Below are positions 34,262 to 44,355 of a DNA stretch of 64,000 nucleotides, piece after piece. The stretch is from NCBI RefSeq assembly GCF_019973375.1, contig NZ_BPTV01000002.1, forward strand, positions 832,564 through 896,563. Reading direction: 5' to 3'. Source of the DNA: Prevotella lacticifex (GTDB lineage Bacteria > Bacteroidota > Bacteroidia > Bacteroidales > Bacteroidaceae). The notes below the pieces were generated by a model that searched no databases, had not been told where the DNA came from, and worked only from the letters and a program-made list of their open reading frames with translations. The translations under genes were made by a program, and so were the position numbers. The stretch's first letter is position 1. The number at the start of each line of letters is the position of its first letter.

Positions 34262-36430
34262 ATGAGAAAGTTAGTTTTTGCCGCCGTGGCCGCAGCCTCG
34301 GTGCTTACGGCCGTGGCACAGGTATCGCCTATGGAGAACCTCGACCGCGGCCTTGTTGTCGCTAAGGGTCAGGAGCCGGGCACGTATTTCGCCTCGTGGC
34401 GACTGCTGCCCACCGATGCTCCGTCGACGGCGTTCACCATCCTCCGCGATGGCAAACCATATATAAATAATGTTACTGGAGCCACCTCGGCCGTCGTCAA
34501 GGGTGCTGCCGACAGCCGCTGGCAGGTAGCCGCAGTCGTCGACGGCAAGGTGCTGTCGACATCGAAGGCCGTGCTGCCGTGGGCGATGCCCTACCTCAAG
34601 TACCACCTTATGAAGCCCGCAGCAGGTCCCGACTACGACTATACCATCAACGACTGCTCCGTCGGCGATGTCGATGGCGACGGCCAGTATGAGCTTATCG
34701 TCAAGTGGGAACCCACCAACGCCCGCGACAACTCGCAAGGGGGAATGACGGGTCCGGTGGTCCTCGACTGCTATAAGTTCGATATGGAGGCCCCGGCCCG
34801 TGAGCCGCGCCGACTGTGGAACATCAATCTCGGTCCGAATATCCGCGCCGGAGCCCACTATACGCAGTTTCTCGTCTACGATTTCGACGGTGACGGACGT
34901 GCCGAGCTGATGTGCAAGACGGCACCGGGGAGCCGCGACGGCCGTGGGAGGTACGTCAACGAGGCCTCCGACGACCCCGTCATCCGCACTGCCGACAACC
35001 ACCGCGACTGGCGCAACAGCCAGGGACGCGTCAACGGAGGGCAGGAATATCTCACCGTCTTCAGCGGCACCGACGGTAGTGCCGTCAGCACCATCTTCTA
35101 TAATCCCAACCGCAACACCGGTCTCGGCGGCGATGCCGAGGGCACTTTCGTCTGGGGCGATGCCGGCCACGGCCTGGAGGACAACGGCAGTTACGGCAAC
35201 CGCGGTGAGCGTTATCTCGCTGCCGTCGCATACCTCGGAGGCCGCGACGCACGTCCATCGGCGGTTTTCACGCGCGGCTACTACAGCTACGCCTTCGCCT
35301 GGGCTGTCGACTACGACGGACGCCGACTTAAAACGCGGTGGCTCAACGAGTCGCGCGACGGGCAGCAGTATGCTGTCACCGACTCCCTGGGCCATCGCAG
35401 CGTCTACACCGCAGCCGCTCCGACGAGCGGTGAGGGCAGCGGCACACTCTTCGCCAACGGCAACCACAACCTCAGCGTGGCCGATGTCGACGGCGACGGC
35501 CGCGACGAGGTGCTGTGGGGATCGGCGGCTCTCGACGACGACGGGCGCATGCTCTACGCCACCGGCTTCGGCCACGGCGATGCCATCCACCTCGCCAAGC
35601 TCGACCCGCAACGTCCTGGTCTTGAGGTCTTTGATGTCCACGAGGAGCGCGGCACCTATGCCTGGGACGTCCACGATGCTGCCACCGGCGAGATTCTCCT
35701 CAAAGGGGGTCCTGCGGGCATCGACAACGGACGCGGTATGGCCGCCCAAATCGACAGCCGTCAGCACGCCTACTCCTTCTGGAGTGCCGGCGACCCGACG
35801 GTGCGCAGTGCTGCCGACGGCAGTGAGCAGGACGATGCGCGGCTGCCTATCAACTTTCGTATCTACTGGGACGGCGATGCGCAGGACGAACTTCTCGACG
35901 GAGTGAATATCCGCAAGTGGGAGAAAGGCCACACGTCGATGCTCGGCATCTTCGGAACAATCAATAAGCCCGACCCCGAAACAGCCGAATGGGGCGACAG
36001 ACCATGGCGACGCGAGCCTATGCACCGTGGCTCCGAGGCCGACGACCGCCGCAAACCGGCTGCTCAAACCAACGACCGCCGTAAGGCCGTGAAGCACGAA
36101 CCGCGATTCTTCGGCGAGCGCAGCTTCCAGCGGCCGACGGTATCCTTTGCCGGCTACGGCACCCCCACATCGAACAACTGGACCAAGAACAACCCCTGTC
36201 TGCAGGCCGATCTCTTCGGCGACTGGCGCGAGGAGGTTATCTATCGCGACGCCGCCGACCCCACGGCCGTCTATATCTATACCTCGCAGATTCCCACCGG
36301 TTTACGCTATCCCACACTCATGAGCGACCATACCTACCGAATGGGCATCGCCTGGCAGAACGTGGGCTACAACCAGCCGCCACACGTGGGCGTGTTCCTT
36401 CCCGACGAAATGCGGAAATACAACAAATGA
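34262..36430 (+). CDS. PL11 rhamnogalacturonan lyase
   Basis: This 722-residue protein has a signal peptide (MRKLVFAAVAAASVLTAVAQ) and a complete PL11 domain, with the calcium-loop motifs VGDVDGDGQYELIVKWE, VYDFDGDGRAEL and SVADVDGDGRDEVLWGS, and the end motifs ADLFGDWREEVIYRD and GYNQPPHVGVFLP. It would cut the rhamnogalacturonan I backbone, probably in the periplasm or outside. Between about residues 565 and 620 lies an arginine- and charge-rich insertion (DRPWRREPMHRGSEADDRRK) in a region where the other PL11 reads SGSLTNNDTKATPC. The insertion is low-complexity and probably forms a loop. It is 19 bases from the next gene. Homology to the 28900 gene is clear over the lyase domain. Confidence 0.93.
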   Translation: MRKLVFAAVAAASVLTAVAQVSPMENLDRGLVVAKGQEPGTYFASWRLLPTDAPSTAFTILRDGKPYINNVTGATSAVVKGAADSRWQVAAVVDGKVLSTSKAVLPWAMPYLKYHLMKPAAGPDYDYTINDCSVGDVDGDGQYELIVKWEPTNARDNSQGGMTGPVVLDCYKFDMEAPAREPRRLWNINLGPNIRAGAHYTQFLVYDFDGDGRAELMCKTAPGSRDGRGRYVNEASDDPVIRTADNHRDWRNSQGRVNGGQEYLTVFSGTDGSAVSTIFYNPNRNTGLGGDAEGTFVWGDAGHGLEDNGSYGNRGERYLAAVAYLGGRDARPSAVFTRGYYSYAFAWAVDYDGRRLKTRWLNESRDGQQYAVTDSLGHRSVYTAAAPTSGEGSGTLFANGNHNLSVADVDGDGRDEVLWGSAALDDDGRMLYATGFGHGDAIHLAKLDPQRPGLEVFDVHEERGTYAWDVHDAATGEILLKGGPAGIDNGRGMAAQIDSRQHAYSFWSAGDPTVRSAADGSEQDDARLPINFRIYWDGDAQDELLDGVNIRKWEKGHTSMLGIFGTINKPDPETAEWGDRPWRREPMHRGSEADDRRKPAAQTNDRRKAVKHEPRFFGERSFQRPTVSFAGYGTPTSNNWTKNNPCLQADLFGDWREEVIYRDAADPTAVYIYTSQIPTGLRYPTLMSDHTYRMGIAWQNVGYNQPPHVGVFLPDEMRKYNK

Positions 36431-36449
36431 ACAAATATCTTTTTCTACT

Positions 36450-37682
36450 ATGAACATAAAACTCTTTCTCGCTGCGCTGATCCTGCCATTGTCGGCGGCA
36501 GCACAGACTTTCGACTTTGACCTCACGAAGCATCAGCCCGCCTACAGCGACGCTACGGGCTACGGATACGATTTCACCGCCGCTCCCGACCTCCCCGGCC
36601 AGCACGATGTTTATTTTTCGGTTAAGGTGCCCGACGGCAACTACCGCGTCACCGTCACCATCGGTTCGCGCCGCAGGGCCACCGACACTCAGTTGCGCGC
36701 CGAGTCGCGCCGTCTGCTCGTGCCGTCGACAGTTCTGAAGAAGAAGGAGTTACGCACCTATACCTTCACCATCAACAAGCGGTCGCCGTATATCACCGAC
36801 AAGGAGCGCGTGAAAATCAACGACCGCGAGAAAGGATCCCTCGACTGGGACGACAAGCTCACCCTCGACTGGGCGGGAAAGAACCCGGCAGTGAGCCGCA
36901 TAGAGATTGCTCCCGACACCACGGCGACAACGGTCTTCCTCTGTGGCAATTCCACCGTCGTCGACCAGAGCTGCGATCCGTGGGCAAGCTGGGGGCAGAT
37001 GATCACACGGTGGTTCGGACCGGAGGTGGCTGTCAGCAACAACGCCGAGAGCGGACTCACCGCCGGCAGCTTCCTGCGACAGAACCGTCTCGACAAGGTA
37101 TTAGCGATGCTGCGACCCGGCGACTACGTTATCTGTGAGTTCGGACATAACGACCAGAAGGAGAAAGGACCCGGCGCAGGAGCGTGGTACAACTTCTCGT
37201 ACAATCTGAAACAGTATATCGACAGGGTGAGGAAGGCCGGAGGACGGATTATCTTCTGCACACCCACACAGCGACGATTCTTCAAGGACGGCAAAATCCA
37301 GGAGACCCACGGCGACTATCCCGACGCGATGAGGACCGTGGCCCGCCGCGAGAACGTGCCCGTGGTGGAGCTCCACGACATGACGCGCACCTTCTTCGAG
37401 ACCCTCGGTGTCGACGACAGCAAACGGGCCCTCGTACACTATCCTGCCGGAACATTCCCCGGACAGACCAGGGAGTTCGCCGACAACACCCACTTCAACC
37501 CCTACGGAGCCTACGAGGTGGCGAGGATGGTGACAACGGGACTGAAAAATCTCGGCATTCCCCTCACACGATACCTCACCGCGGACTGGAAGGCCTACGA
37601 CCCGGCCCATCCCGACGATTTCAGGACCTTCGTCTGGTTCCCGTCGAAATTCTTCGATAATGTGAAACCGGCCGGAAACTGA
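36450..37682 (+). CDS. Rhamnogalacturonan acetylesterase, CE12-type SGNH hydrolase
   Basis: This 410-residue protein has a signal peptide (to AAAQT) and a ~150-residue N-terminal beta-sandwich, found in many Bacteroidetes CE12 proteins. An SGNH hydrolase domain follows: block I FLCGNSTVVDQ carries the nucleophile serine, block II NAESGLTAGSF, block III EFGHND, and the final DNTHFNPYGA carries the catalytic Asp-x-x-His. CE12 enzymes remove acetyl groups from rhamnogalacturonan I, so lyases can attack. It follows the PL11 gene by 19 bases and belongs to the same operon. It looks complete. Confidence 0.92.
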   Translation: MNIKLFLAALILPLSAAAQTFDFDLTKHQPAYSDATGYGYDFTAAPDLPGQHDVYFSVKVPDGNYRVTVTIGSRRRATDTQLRAESRRLLVPSTVLKKKELRTYTFTINKRSPYITDKERVKINDREKGSLDWDDKLTLDWAGKNPAVSRIEIAPDTTATTVFLCGNSTVVDQSCDPWASWGQMITRWFGPEVAVSNNAESGLTAGSFLRQNRLDKVLAMLRPGDYVICEFGHNDQKEKGPGAGAWYNFSYNLKQYIDRVRKAGGRIIFCTPTQRRFFKDGKIQETHGDYPDAMRTVARRENVPVVELHDMTRTFFETLGVDDSKRALVHYPAGTFPGQTREFADNTHFNPYGAYEVARMVTTGLKNLGIPLTRYLTADWKAYDPAHPDDFRTFVWFPSKFFDNVKPAGN

Positions 37683-37745
37683 TATCGTCCCGTCCACGTC
37701 AAAATGCAATCATCCATCAATCCACAACCAAAACTTTTCTACGGA

Positions 37746-40136
37746 ATGAAAAAAAACAAGATTCTCCTGACCCTTCTCCTTCTCTGTCTGCCTTTCGTGG
37801 CTATGGCCCAGCGCGACACGCTGAACGTCGTCGACTGGCAGTTCAGCCGCAGCAACCTCACCCCCGAGAGCGCCACGAAGGGCGATGGACAGTGGAAGGG
37901 CGTCCGCCTGCCCCACGATTTCCTCGTCGAACAGCCGTGGGTGGCCCCTGCCGCCGGTGAGAAAGCCGACAACAGCGATGTCGCCGCCAACGTGAAAAGC
38001 CGTCTCTCGGCGCGAGGTTTCAAGGAGATGGGCATCGGCTGGTACCGACATGCCTTCTCGCCCAACCCCGACTGGAAGGGCCACAGGGTCATGCTTGAGG
38101 TAGGAGGCATCATGCTCGTCGGCGACGTCTATCTCAACGGCGAGCGCATAGGCGGCACCGAATACGGATATATCGGCTTCGGCATCGACATCAGCGATAA
38201 GCTGCGCTACGGCCAGGAGAACGTCATCGTCGTCAAGGCCGACACCCGCAACCCCAACAACTCGCGCTGGTACACCGGCGGAGGCCTCTACCGCGACGTG
38301 AAGTTCATCGTCACCGACAAGAGTCTCTACTTCGACCGCCATCCGCTGTATATCACCACGACAAACAACGACACCGTCCACGTGCGCGCCACAATATGCA
38401 ACTACACCAAGGCCCCCGTGGGATGCGTCGTCGTGAATATCATCGATGCCAACGGACATTCCCTGTCCAAGACCGTCAATACGATAAAATACCAGCGCCG
38501 AAAGAAGAGTAACGAGTATCAGCTTGCCGACATACCGCTGCCCAACGCCCACCTCTGGGATCTCGACTCGCCCTACCTCTACACGATGACGGTCAGCCTC
38601 ACCGACACCGCCGGCCGCCTCTACGACAGGGTTTCCGAGCAGTTCGGTGTCCGCACCATCGAGTACGGGCCGGCGTTCGGCTTCAAGCTCAACGGCCGCA
38701 AGGTGCTCCTCAAGGGTCTGGCCAACCACCACACCCTCGGCGCCCTCGGTGCCGCCGCCTACCCACGGGCCATCGAGAAGCGCATACAACTGCTCAAGTC
38801 GTTCGGCTTCAACCACATACGCTGTTCGCACAACCCCTACAGCGAGGACCTCTACCGTCTTGCCGACAAGTATGGCATGCTCGTCGTCGATGAGGCCTAC
38901 GACAAGTGGACGACGCAGTATGGCGGCGGACGCGAGGAGTGGACCAAACACTGGCAGTACGACATTCCCGAATGGGTGCAGCGCGACCGCAATCATCCGT
39001 CGGTGGTGATGTGGAGTCTCGGCAACGAGCTCCAGCAGGAGCCCAATCTGCCCTTCGGCGACTGGGGGGTCACGCCCTACCGTCTGCTGCGCACGCTGCT
39101 CCGCCGCTACGATACCACACGGCCGACGACCGTAGCCATGCACCCGCGGTTCCGCAACTGGGAGACCGACTCGCTGCCATGCGACCTGGCGATGAACACC
39201 GACATCCAGGCCTACAACTACAGATATATGTACTTCCCCGGCGACGGACGCCGATTCCCGTGGATGACGTTCTACCAGAGTGAGGCCAACCTCACGATGA
39301 TGGGCCCGAACTTCTTCGGCATGGACCTCGCGAAGGTCATCGGACTGGCCTACTGGGGAATGATCGACTATATCGGCGAGAGCCGCGGATGGCCCGTCAA
39401 AGGCTGGGACGGAGGGGTATTCAATACAGCCCTGCGACCGAAACCGAAGGCATGGCTCGTCAAGGCGATGTTCACCGACAAGCCCACGGTGCATATCGGC
39501 GTCGTCGACCAGAAAGGCGAGGGAACGGTGTGGAACGGTGTCGAAATAAAGACCGATAATATGTCGGACCACTGGAACCGCACCGTCGGAAAGAAATACA
39601 CCCTCTACACCTACACCAACGCCGACGAGGTGGAGCTGTTCCTCAACGGACGCAGCTTAGGGCGGAAGCGCAATGCCACCGATGCCGACCACCGCGACCA
39701 GATACGCTGGGACAACATCGAATACGAGCCGGGCACCCTCGAGGCCGTGGCCTACAATAACGGCCGCGTGGTGGCACGCCATAAGATACGGACGGCGGGC
39801 GAACCGCGCAAGCTCACCTTCACCGCCGACAAGTCATCGTGGAAGGCCGACGGCATGGACCTCATGCACGTCCGTGTGGCGATGGTCGACAAGCAGGGCA
39901 CCGTCTGTCCGCAGGCCGATAACATGCTGACCTTCAGCGTCGACGGCGATGCCGAGATTGTGGCGGTCGACAACGGCAATATTGTCAGCGACGAGCCCTT
40001 CACGGGCAACCGCCGGTCGCTCTACCGTGGTGAGGCCCTCGTCATCCTGCGCGCCGGAACCAAGGGCGGCAAGGTCGTCCTCAAGGCCACCGACGGCCAT
40101 CGCAGCGGCAGCGTACGCCTCGACTACTCAAAATAG
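37746..40136 (+). CDS. Glycoside hydrolase family 2 (beta-galactosidase type)
   Basis: A 796-residue GH2 enzyme with a signal peptide (MKKNKILLTLLLLCLPFVAM). I choose ATG 37746 over the earlier ATG at 37704, because the signal peptide begins there. The sugar-binding jelly roll and immunoglobulin-like domains come first, then a TIM barrel. The acid/base glutamate is in GNELQQE (E428) and the likely nucleophile in YQSEAN (E513). Further C-terminal domains of DUF4982 type are present (LYTYTNADEVELFLNGRSLG). Such enzymes remove beta-galactosyl or related groups; in this operon a galactan or galactose branch of rhamnogalacturonan is the likely substrate. The 63-base gap to the CE12 gene has no promoter-like sequence. 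Confidence 0.9.
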   Translation: MKKNKILLTLLLLCLPFVAMAQRDTLNVVDWQFSRSNLTPESATKGDGQWKGVRLPHDFLVEQPWVAPAAGEKADNSDVAANVKSRLSARGFKEMGIGWYRHAFSPNPDWKGHRVMLEVGGIMLVGDVYLNGERIGGTEYGYIGFGIDISDKLRYGQENVIVVKADTRNPNNSRWYTGGGLYRDVKFIVTDKSLYFDRHPLYITTTNNDTVHVRATICNYTKAPVGCVVVNIIDANGHSLSKTVNTIKYQRRKKSNEYQLADIPLPNAHLWDLDSPYLYTMTVSLTDTAGRLYDRVSEQFGVRTIEYGPAFGFKLNGRKVLLKGLANHHTLGALGAAAYPRAIEKRIQLLKSFGFNHIRCSHNPYSEDLYRLADKYGMLVVDEAYDKWTTQYGGGREEWTKHWQYDIPEWVQRDRNHPSVVMWSLGNELQQEPNLPFGDWGVTPYRLLRTLLRRYDTTRPTTVAMHPRFRNWETDSLPCDLAMNTDIQAYNYRYMYFPGDGRRFPWMTFYQSEANLTMMGPNFFGMDLAKVIGLAYWGMIDYIGESRGWPVKGWDGGVFNTALRPKPKAWLVKAMFTDKPTVHIGVVDQKGEGTVWNGVEIKTDNMSDHWNRTVGKKYTLYTYTNADEVELFLNGRSLGRKRNATDADHRDQIRWDNIEYEPGTLEAVAYNNGRVVARHKIRTAGEPRKLTFTADKSSWKADGMDLMHVRVAMVDKQGTVCPQADNMLTFSVDGDAEIVAVDNGNIVSDEPFTGNRRSLYRGEALVILRAGTKGGKVVLKATDGHRSGSVRLDYSK

Positions 40137-40143
40137 ACTTCTC

Positions 40144-42705
40144 ATGCGACGCGCAATAACACTCATAGCCCTCGCGGCGGCCCTCGTGGCGACCCCGGCA
40201 TCGGCCAGGGAAATGCTCTGGTACGACGGCATCCACGCCGTCACGCTGTCTGTTCCCAAGGCCGCCGACCCCGTGGTGACGGTCGCTGCACGCATGTTCG
40301 CCTCCGATATGAAGGCGGTGACGGGTCAGAGCGCGGTGACGGCAGCACCTGCGGAGGCCACCATCCGCATCGTCGAACTCGACCGGACGGCAAAGACGGA
40401 GCGCCAGAAACTCGCCGCCGACGGTGTGCCCGTCGACTCGTTGCTGTCGATGACCGACGCTTTCCATATCTCAGTGATTAACCGTCAGATAGTCGTCGTG
40501 GGAGCCAACGGGCGCGGGGCGGCCTACGGACTCCTCGAGATGTCGCGGCGGGCAGGTGTGAGCCCATGGATATGGTGGGGCGATGTGGCACCGCAACGCC
40601 GCGACCGACTCACCATCGACGACGCGTTCCGTACAACACAGGGGGCCTCGGTAGAGTTTCGAGGCATCTTCATCAACGACGAGGACTGGTCGCTGCGGCC
40701 GTGGAGCTACGGCACCTACGAGCCAGCCCACTTCGGCATCATCGGACCGAAAACGTATAAAAAGGTGTTCCAGCTGCTGCTGCGCCTACGCGCCAACACC
40801 ATCTGGCCGGCAATGCACACGGGAACGCAGCCTTTCTTCCTCACACCGGGGGCGAAAGCCATGGCCGACAGCTGCGGCATCGTCGTCGGAACATCGCATT
40901 GTGAGCCTCTGCTGAGGAATAATGTAGGCGAATGGGACGTCCGACGACGGGGGCCGTTCAACTATATCACGAACCGGAAACAGGTCGTCGACTACTGGAG
41001 CGAACGGCTCCGCGAGGTGAGAGGATCTCGTGGCGGCAACCTCCTGACCATCGGCATGCGCGGTATCCACGACGGGTCGATGGAGGGCGTACGTACGATG
41101 GACGAGAAGCAGAGGGCACTGCAGCAGGTCATCGACGACCAACAGCAGCTCATAGCGCGCTGGATAGGCCACCCGGAGACCACACCGCAGGTGTTCGTGC
41201 CCTACAAGGAGGTGCTCGAGATTTACGACCGGGGACTCCGCGTGCCCGATAATGTCACGCTGATGTGGTGCGACGACAACTACGGCTATATGACGCGCCT
41301 ATCCGACTCCACCGAGCAGAAACGGCGAGGCGGGGCCGGTGTCTACTACCATCTGAGCTACTGGGGCCGTCCACACGACTATCTGTGGCTGACGACGACG
41401 CAGCCCGGCCTCATCTACAACGAGATGCGCGAGGCCTACGACCATAATGCCAGGAAGCTGTGGATAGCCAACGTCCACGACCCGAAGGTGGCGGGCTACG
41501 ACCTCGAGCTCTTCCTCGATATGGCGTGGAACATCAACAGCGTCAGCGCGGCCACCGTCGCCGACCACTACCGCCGCTGGCTATGCCGCCAGTTCGGGTC
41601 CACGGCCGGTGAGGCCCTGTGGCCGTCGATGTGCGAGTTCTACCGGCTCTGCGGCGAGCGCCGTCCCGAATTCATGGGCTGGAGCCAGACGGAACTCGAC
41701 AAGCGCACCTACGACCGCGGACTGAGCCCTGTGCGCAACACCGAATTCACGGCGGCTTTCGGCGATGAGCTCGACCGCTATCTCGACCGCTTCGCCGCCG
41801 TCGCCGCCCGCGTGAAGGCCGTCGCCAAGACGATACCCGTCGAAAGGCAGGATGCTTTCTTCGCAGCCATCGAGTATCCGGTCCTCGCCGCCGACGCCAA
41901 CGCCCGCAAGCTGCTCTGGGCGCAGAAGGCCCGCCAGGCGGCCAACGGCAGTACCACCGACGGTATGTTCGCCGCCAACACCGTCATCTACCACGCCTGC
42001 GCCGAGAGTCAGAGCGCCTACCAGGAGATACGCCGTTTGACGGAATACTACAACGACCGCATGACCGGTGGCAAGTGGCGACGGTCGATGAATATGCGGC
42101 CGCGCGACCTGCCCGTCTTCGGGGCTCCCGTGCTGCCGACACTGCTCACCGACGATGAGGTGACCTACTGGCTGCACCGCGATACTATCGCCACGGGCCA
42201 CCATCCGATCCTCCTGCAGCGAGGGGTCATAGCCCGCAATGCGGCTCAGTGGACCACAGCCGACAGCGGGGCCCGCGTCGTCAGCATGTTGGGCCACAGC
42301 ATGGAGGCCGTAGCCCTGCCCAAGGGCGGGGCGCTGACCTACGATTTCACGACCGCCGACAGTGCCGACGCCGTGCTGCGCATAGCCCTCATCCCAACCC
42401 AGCCCAATGACAATGGCGACCTGCGGTTCTCCGTCAGCATCGACGGAGCCGAGCCGAAGATATTCTCGCTGAAAGAAAAGTTCCGGTCGGAGGGATGGAA
42501 GCAGAACGTGCTACGGGGCCAGGCCGTGCGCACAATGGCCCTCAGCGGTCTGAAGGCGGGTCTCCACCGCCTCGTCATTAGGGCCATCGACAATCACGTC
42601 GTCGTCGACCAGTGGATGATCGACCGCGACGCAACAAGGAAATTCTATCTCTTCCCCGTCGCCGGACCGTCGAAGGGGGGTGGCGGAAAAAATACAGAAA
42701 AATAA
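40144..42705 (+). CDS. GH115 alpha-glucuronidase
   Basis: The 853-residue protein starts at ATG 40144 (MRRAITLIALAAALVATPAS), with a signal peptide ending at PASARE; the longer upstream frame overlaps the GH2 gene and is not used. GH115 motifs are plain: RGIFINDEDWSLRPWSYGTY, RLRANTIWPAMHTGTQPFF, VVGTSHCEPLLRNN and LMWCDDNYGYM. Family members remove (4-O-methyl)-glucuronic acid, best known from xylan side chains. In an operon with PL11 and CE12 it more likely acts on glucuronylated rhamnogalacturonan or arabinogalactan side chains, which is inference. It starts seven bases after the GH2 stop and ends 12 bases before the last gene of the operon. Confidence 0.92.
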   Translation: MRRAITLIALAAALVATPASAREMLWYDGIHAVTLSVPKAADPVVTVAARMFASDMKAVTGQSAVTAAPAEATIRIVELDRTAKTERQKLAADGVPVDSLLSMTDAFHISVINRQIVVVGANGRGAAYGLLEMSRRAGVSPWIWWGDVAPQRRDRLTIDDAFRTTQGASVEFRGIFINDEDWSLRPWSYGTYEPAHFGIIGPKTYKKVFQLLLRLRANTIWPAMHTGTQPFFLTPGAKAMADSCGIVVGTSHCEPLLRNNVGEWDVRRRGPFNYITNRKQVVDYWSERLREVRGSRGGNLLTIGMRGIHDGSMEGVRTMDEKQRALQQVIDDQQQLIARWIGHPETTPQVFVPYKEVLEIYDRGLRVPDNVTLMWCDDNYGYMTRLSDSTEQKRRGGAGVYYHLSYWGRPHDYLWLTTTQPGLIYNEMREAYDHNARKLWIANVHDPKVAGYDLELFLDMAWNINSVSAATVADHYRRWLCRQFGSTAGEALWPSMCEFYRLCGERRPEFMGWSQTELDKRTYDRGLSPVRNTEFTAAFGDELDRYLDRFAAVAARVKAVAKTIPVERQDAFFAAIEYPVLAADANARKLLWAQKARQAANGSTTDGMFAANTVIYHACAESQSAYQEIRRLTEYYNDRMTGGKWRRSMNMRPRDLPVFGAPVLPTLLTDDEVTYWLHRDTIATGHHPILLQRGVIARNAAQWTTADSGARVVSMLGHSMEAVALPKGGALTYDFTTADSADAVLRIALIPTQPNDNGDLRFSVSIDGAEPKIFSLKEKFRSEGWKQNVLRGQAVRTMALSGLKAGLHRLVIRAIDNHVVVDQWMIDRDATRKFYLFPVAGPSKGGGGKNTEK

Positions 42706-42717
42706 ATAATTGCTATC

Positions 42718-44355
42718 ATGAACATAAGTAAAACATTGATTTTAGCCATGCTGATGGTCAACAGCGGCATGGCTCTGGCGCAGGACAACACTGATATTCC
42801 TGCGCCTCCCGACGACGTAAACCACGTCATCGACCTCACCTACGACAGTCTCAGCAAGGCCCAGACGGCCCGTATACCCGCCGGAACGAGCCGCAAGGGC
42901 AACAACCCGGTGCTCTTCCTCGTCGGCAATTCGACCATGCGCAACGGTACCCTCGGCAACGGCAACAACGGACAGTGGGGATGGGGATTCTACGAGCATG
43001 CCTTCTTCGACGAGAACCGCATTACGGTCGAGAACCAGGCCCTCGGCGGAATGTCGAGCCGGACATACTACAACAAGCTCTGGCCCGACGTGCGCAAGGC
43101 CCTCCGCCCCGGCGACTGGGTGATCATCTCCATCGGACACAACGACAACGGACCCTACGACAGCGGACGCGCACGGGCATCCATACCCGGTGTGGGCACC
43201 GACTCGCTATGCGTAACCATCAAGGAGACAGGCGTTAAGGAGACCGTCTACTCCTACGGCGAGTACATGCGGAAGTTCATCCGCGACTGTCGCGCTGCCG
43301 GAGCAAACCCCATTCTGATGTCGCTGACGCCACGCGATGCCTACGACGCTAAGACGGGGAAGATTGTACGCAAGCCACACACACAGTGGCTCGAGGCCGT
43401 CGCCGCCGAGATGGGCGTGCCGTTCATCGACCTCAACGAGATTTCGGGCCGCAAACTCGATGGCTACAGTCACTGGAAAGAGAAATATATGTTCCACGGC
43501 GACCATATCCACACGTCGGCGTTCGGTGCAATGATGAACGCGCGCAGTGCCGCCGAGGGTATCGCAGCCAGTCCTAATCCCGCCCTGCGACCGCTCCAGG
43601 CCATGCTCATCAACATCGAACTGCCCACCGAACCGGTTAAGCGCGAGAAGGGCAAACCCGTAGTGTGGTTCACTGGCGACAGTACGGTGAAAAACTACGA
43701 CAAGGACAAGAACGGCATGTGGGGCCTCGGCTCGCAGGCCTACACCGTTTTCGACCCGAAACGCATCACATGCTACAACGCTGCCAAGGCCGGACGGTCG
43801 TGCCGCACATACCTCGACGAGGGACGCTGGGACCGCGTCTACAACTCGCTGCAGCCCGGCGACTACGTCCTCATACAGTTCGGACACAACGACATCGGCG
43901 GTATCGGCGACGGTAAGGAACGCGGCGAGATTCCGTGTGCCGACGACACGTGCCACGTCTACAAGAGTCAGTCGAAGGGTACCTACGAACTCGTCTACAG
44001 TTTCGGCTGGTATCTGAAGAAGTTCATCGACGACGTGCGCGAGAAAGGGGCCACGCCAATCCTCGTCTCGCTGACACCGCGCAACGAGTGGAAAGACGGC
44101 CACATCGAGCGACGCAACGACACCTACGGCAAGTGGTACCGCCAGGTGGTGAAGGAAACGGGCTGTGAGTTCGTCGACCTCCACAACATCGCCGCCGACT
44201 ACTTCGACAAGAAGTGCGGCAGCAAGGAGAATGCATCGAAATACTACAACCACGACCACACCCACACGTCCCTCCTCGGTGCGCGTACGAACATCAAGAA
44301 CCTTGCCAAGGGCCTGAAGGACATCAACAGTCCGTTAGCGAAATACCTCAAGTAA
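42718..44355 (+). CDS. Tandem-domain SGNH esterase (two CE12-like domains)
   Basis: The 545-residue protein has a signal peptide (MNISKTLILAMLMVNSGMAL) and two consecutive SGNH hydrolase domains. The first (about 50-290) has FLVGNSTMRNG, GGMSSRTYYN, SIGHNDNGP and GDHIHTSAFGA; the second (about 300-545) has WFTGDSTVKNY, KAGRSCRTYLD, QFGHNDIGG and HDHTHTSLLGA. Both have the block I serine, the GHND block and the D-x-x-H, so both may be active. They resemble rhamnogalacturonan acetylesterases. The repeated domain order points to an internal duplication and allows two acetyl positions. It is the last gene of the operon. Its final 65 bases are repeated, with changes, directly after the stop (44356-44421). 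Confidence 0.9.
   Translation: MNISKTLILAMLMVNSGMALAQDNTDIPAPPDDVNHVIDLTYDSLSKAQTARIPAGTSRKGNNPVLFLVGNSTMRNGTLGNGNNGQWGWGFYEHAFFDENRITVENQALGGMSSRTYYNKLWPDVRKALRPGDWVIISIGHNDNGPYDSGRARASIPGVGTDSLCVTIKETGVKETVYSYGEYMRKFIRDCRAAGANPILMSLTPRDAYDAKTGKIVRKPHTQWLEAVAAEMGVPFIDLNEISGRKLDGYSHWKEKYMFHGDHIHTSAFGAMMNARSAAEGIAASPNPALRPLQAMLINIELPTEPVKREKGKPVVWFTGDSTVKNYDKDKNGMWGLGSQAYTVFDPKRITCYNAAKAGRSCRTYLDEGRWDRVYNSLQPGDYVLIQFGHNDIGGIGDGKERGEIPCADDTCHVYKSQSKGTYELVYSFGWYLKKFIDDVREKGATPILVSLTPRNEWKDGHIERRNDTYGKWYRQVVKETGCEFVDLHNIAADYFDKKCGSKENASKYYNHDHTHTSLLGARTNIKNLAKGLKDINSPLAKYLK

Noticed and set aside
34271..36097. 608-residue minus-strand frame
   Set aside because: Antisense of the PL11 lyase gene; high-G+C codons leave the opposite strand open.
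37710..39572. 620-residue minus-strand frame
   Set aside because: Antisense of the GH2 gene with catalytic glutamates.
28900..44355. A complete polysaccharide utilization locus
   Set aside because: No SusC or SusD homologue and no hybrid two-component or ECF regulator is present, so only an enzyme operon can be claimed.
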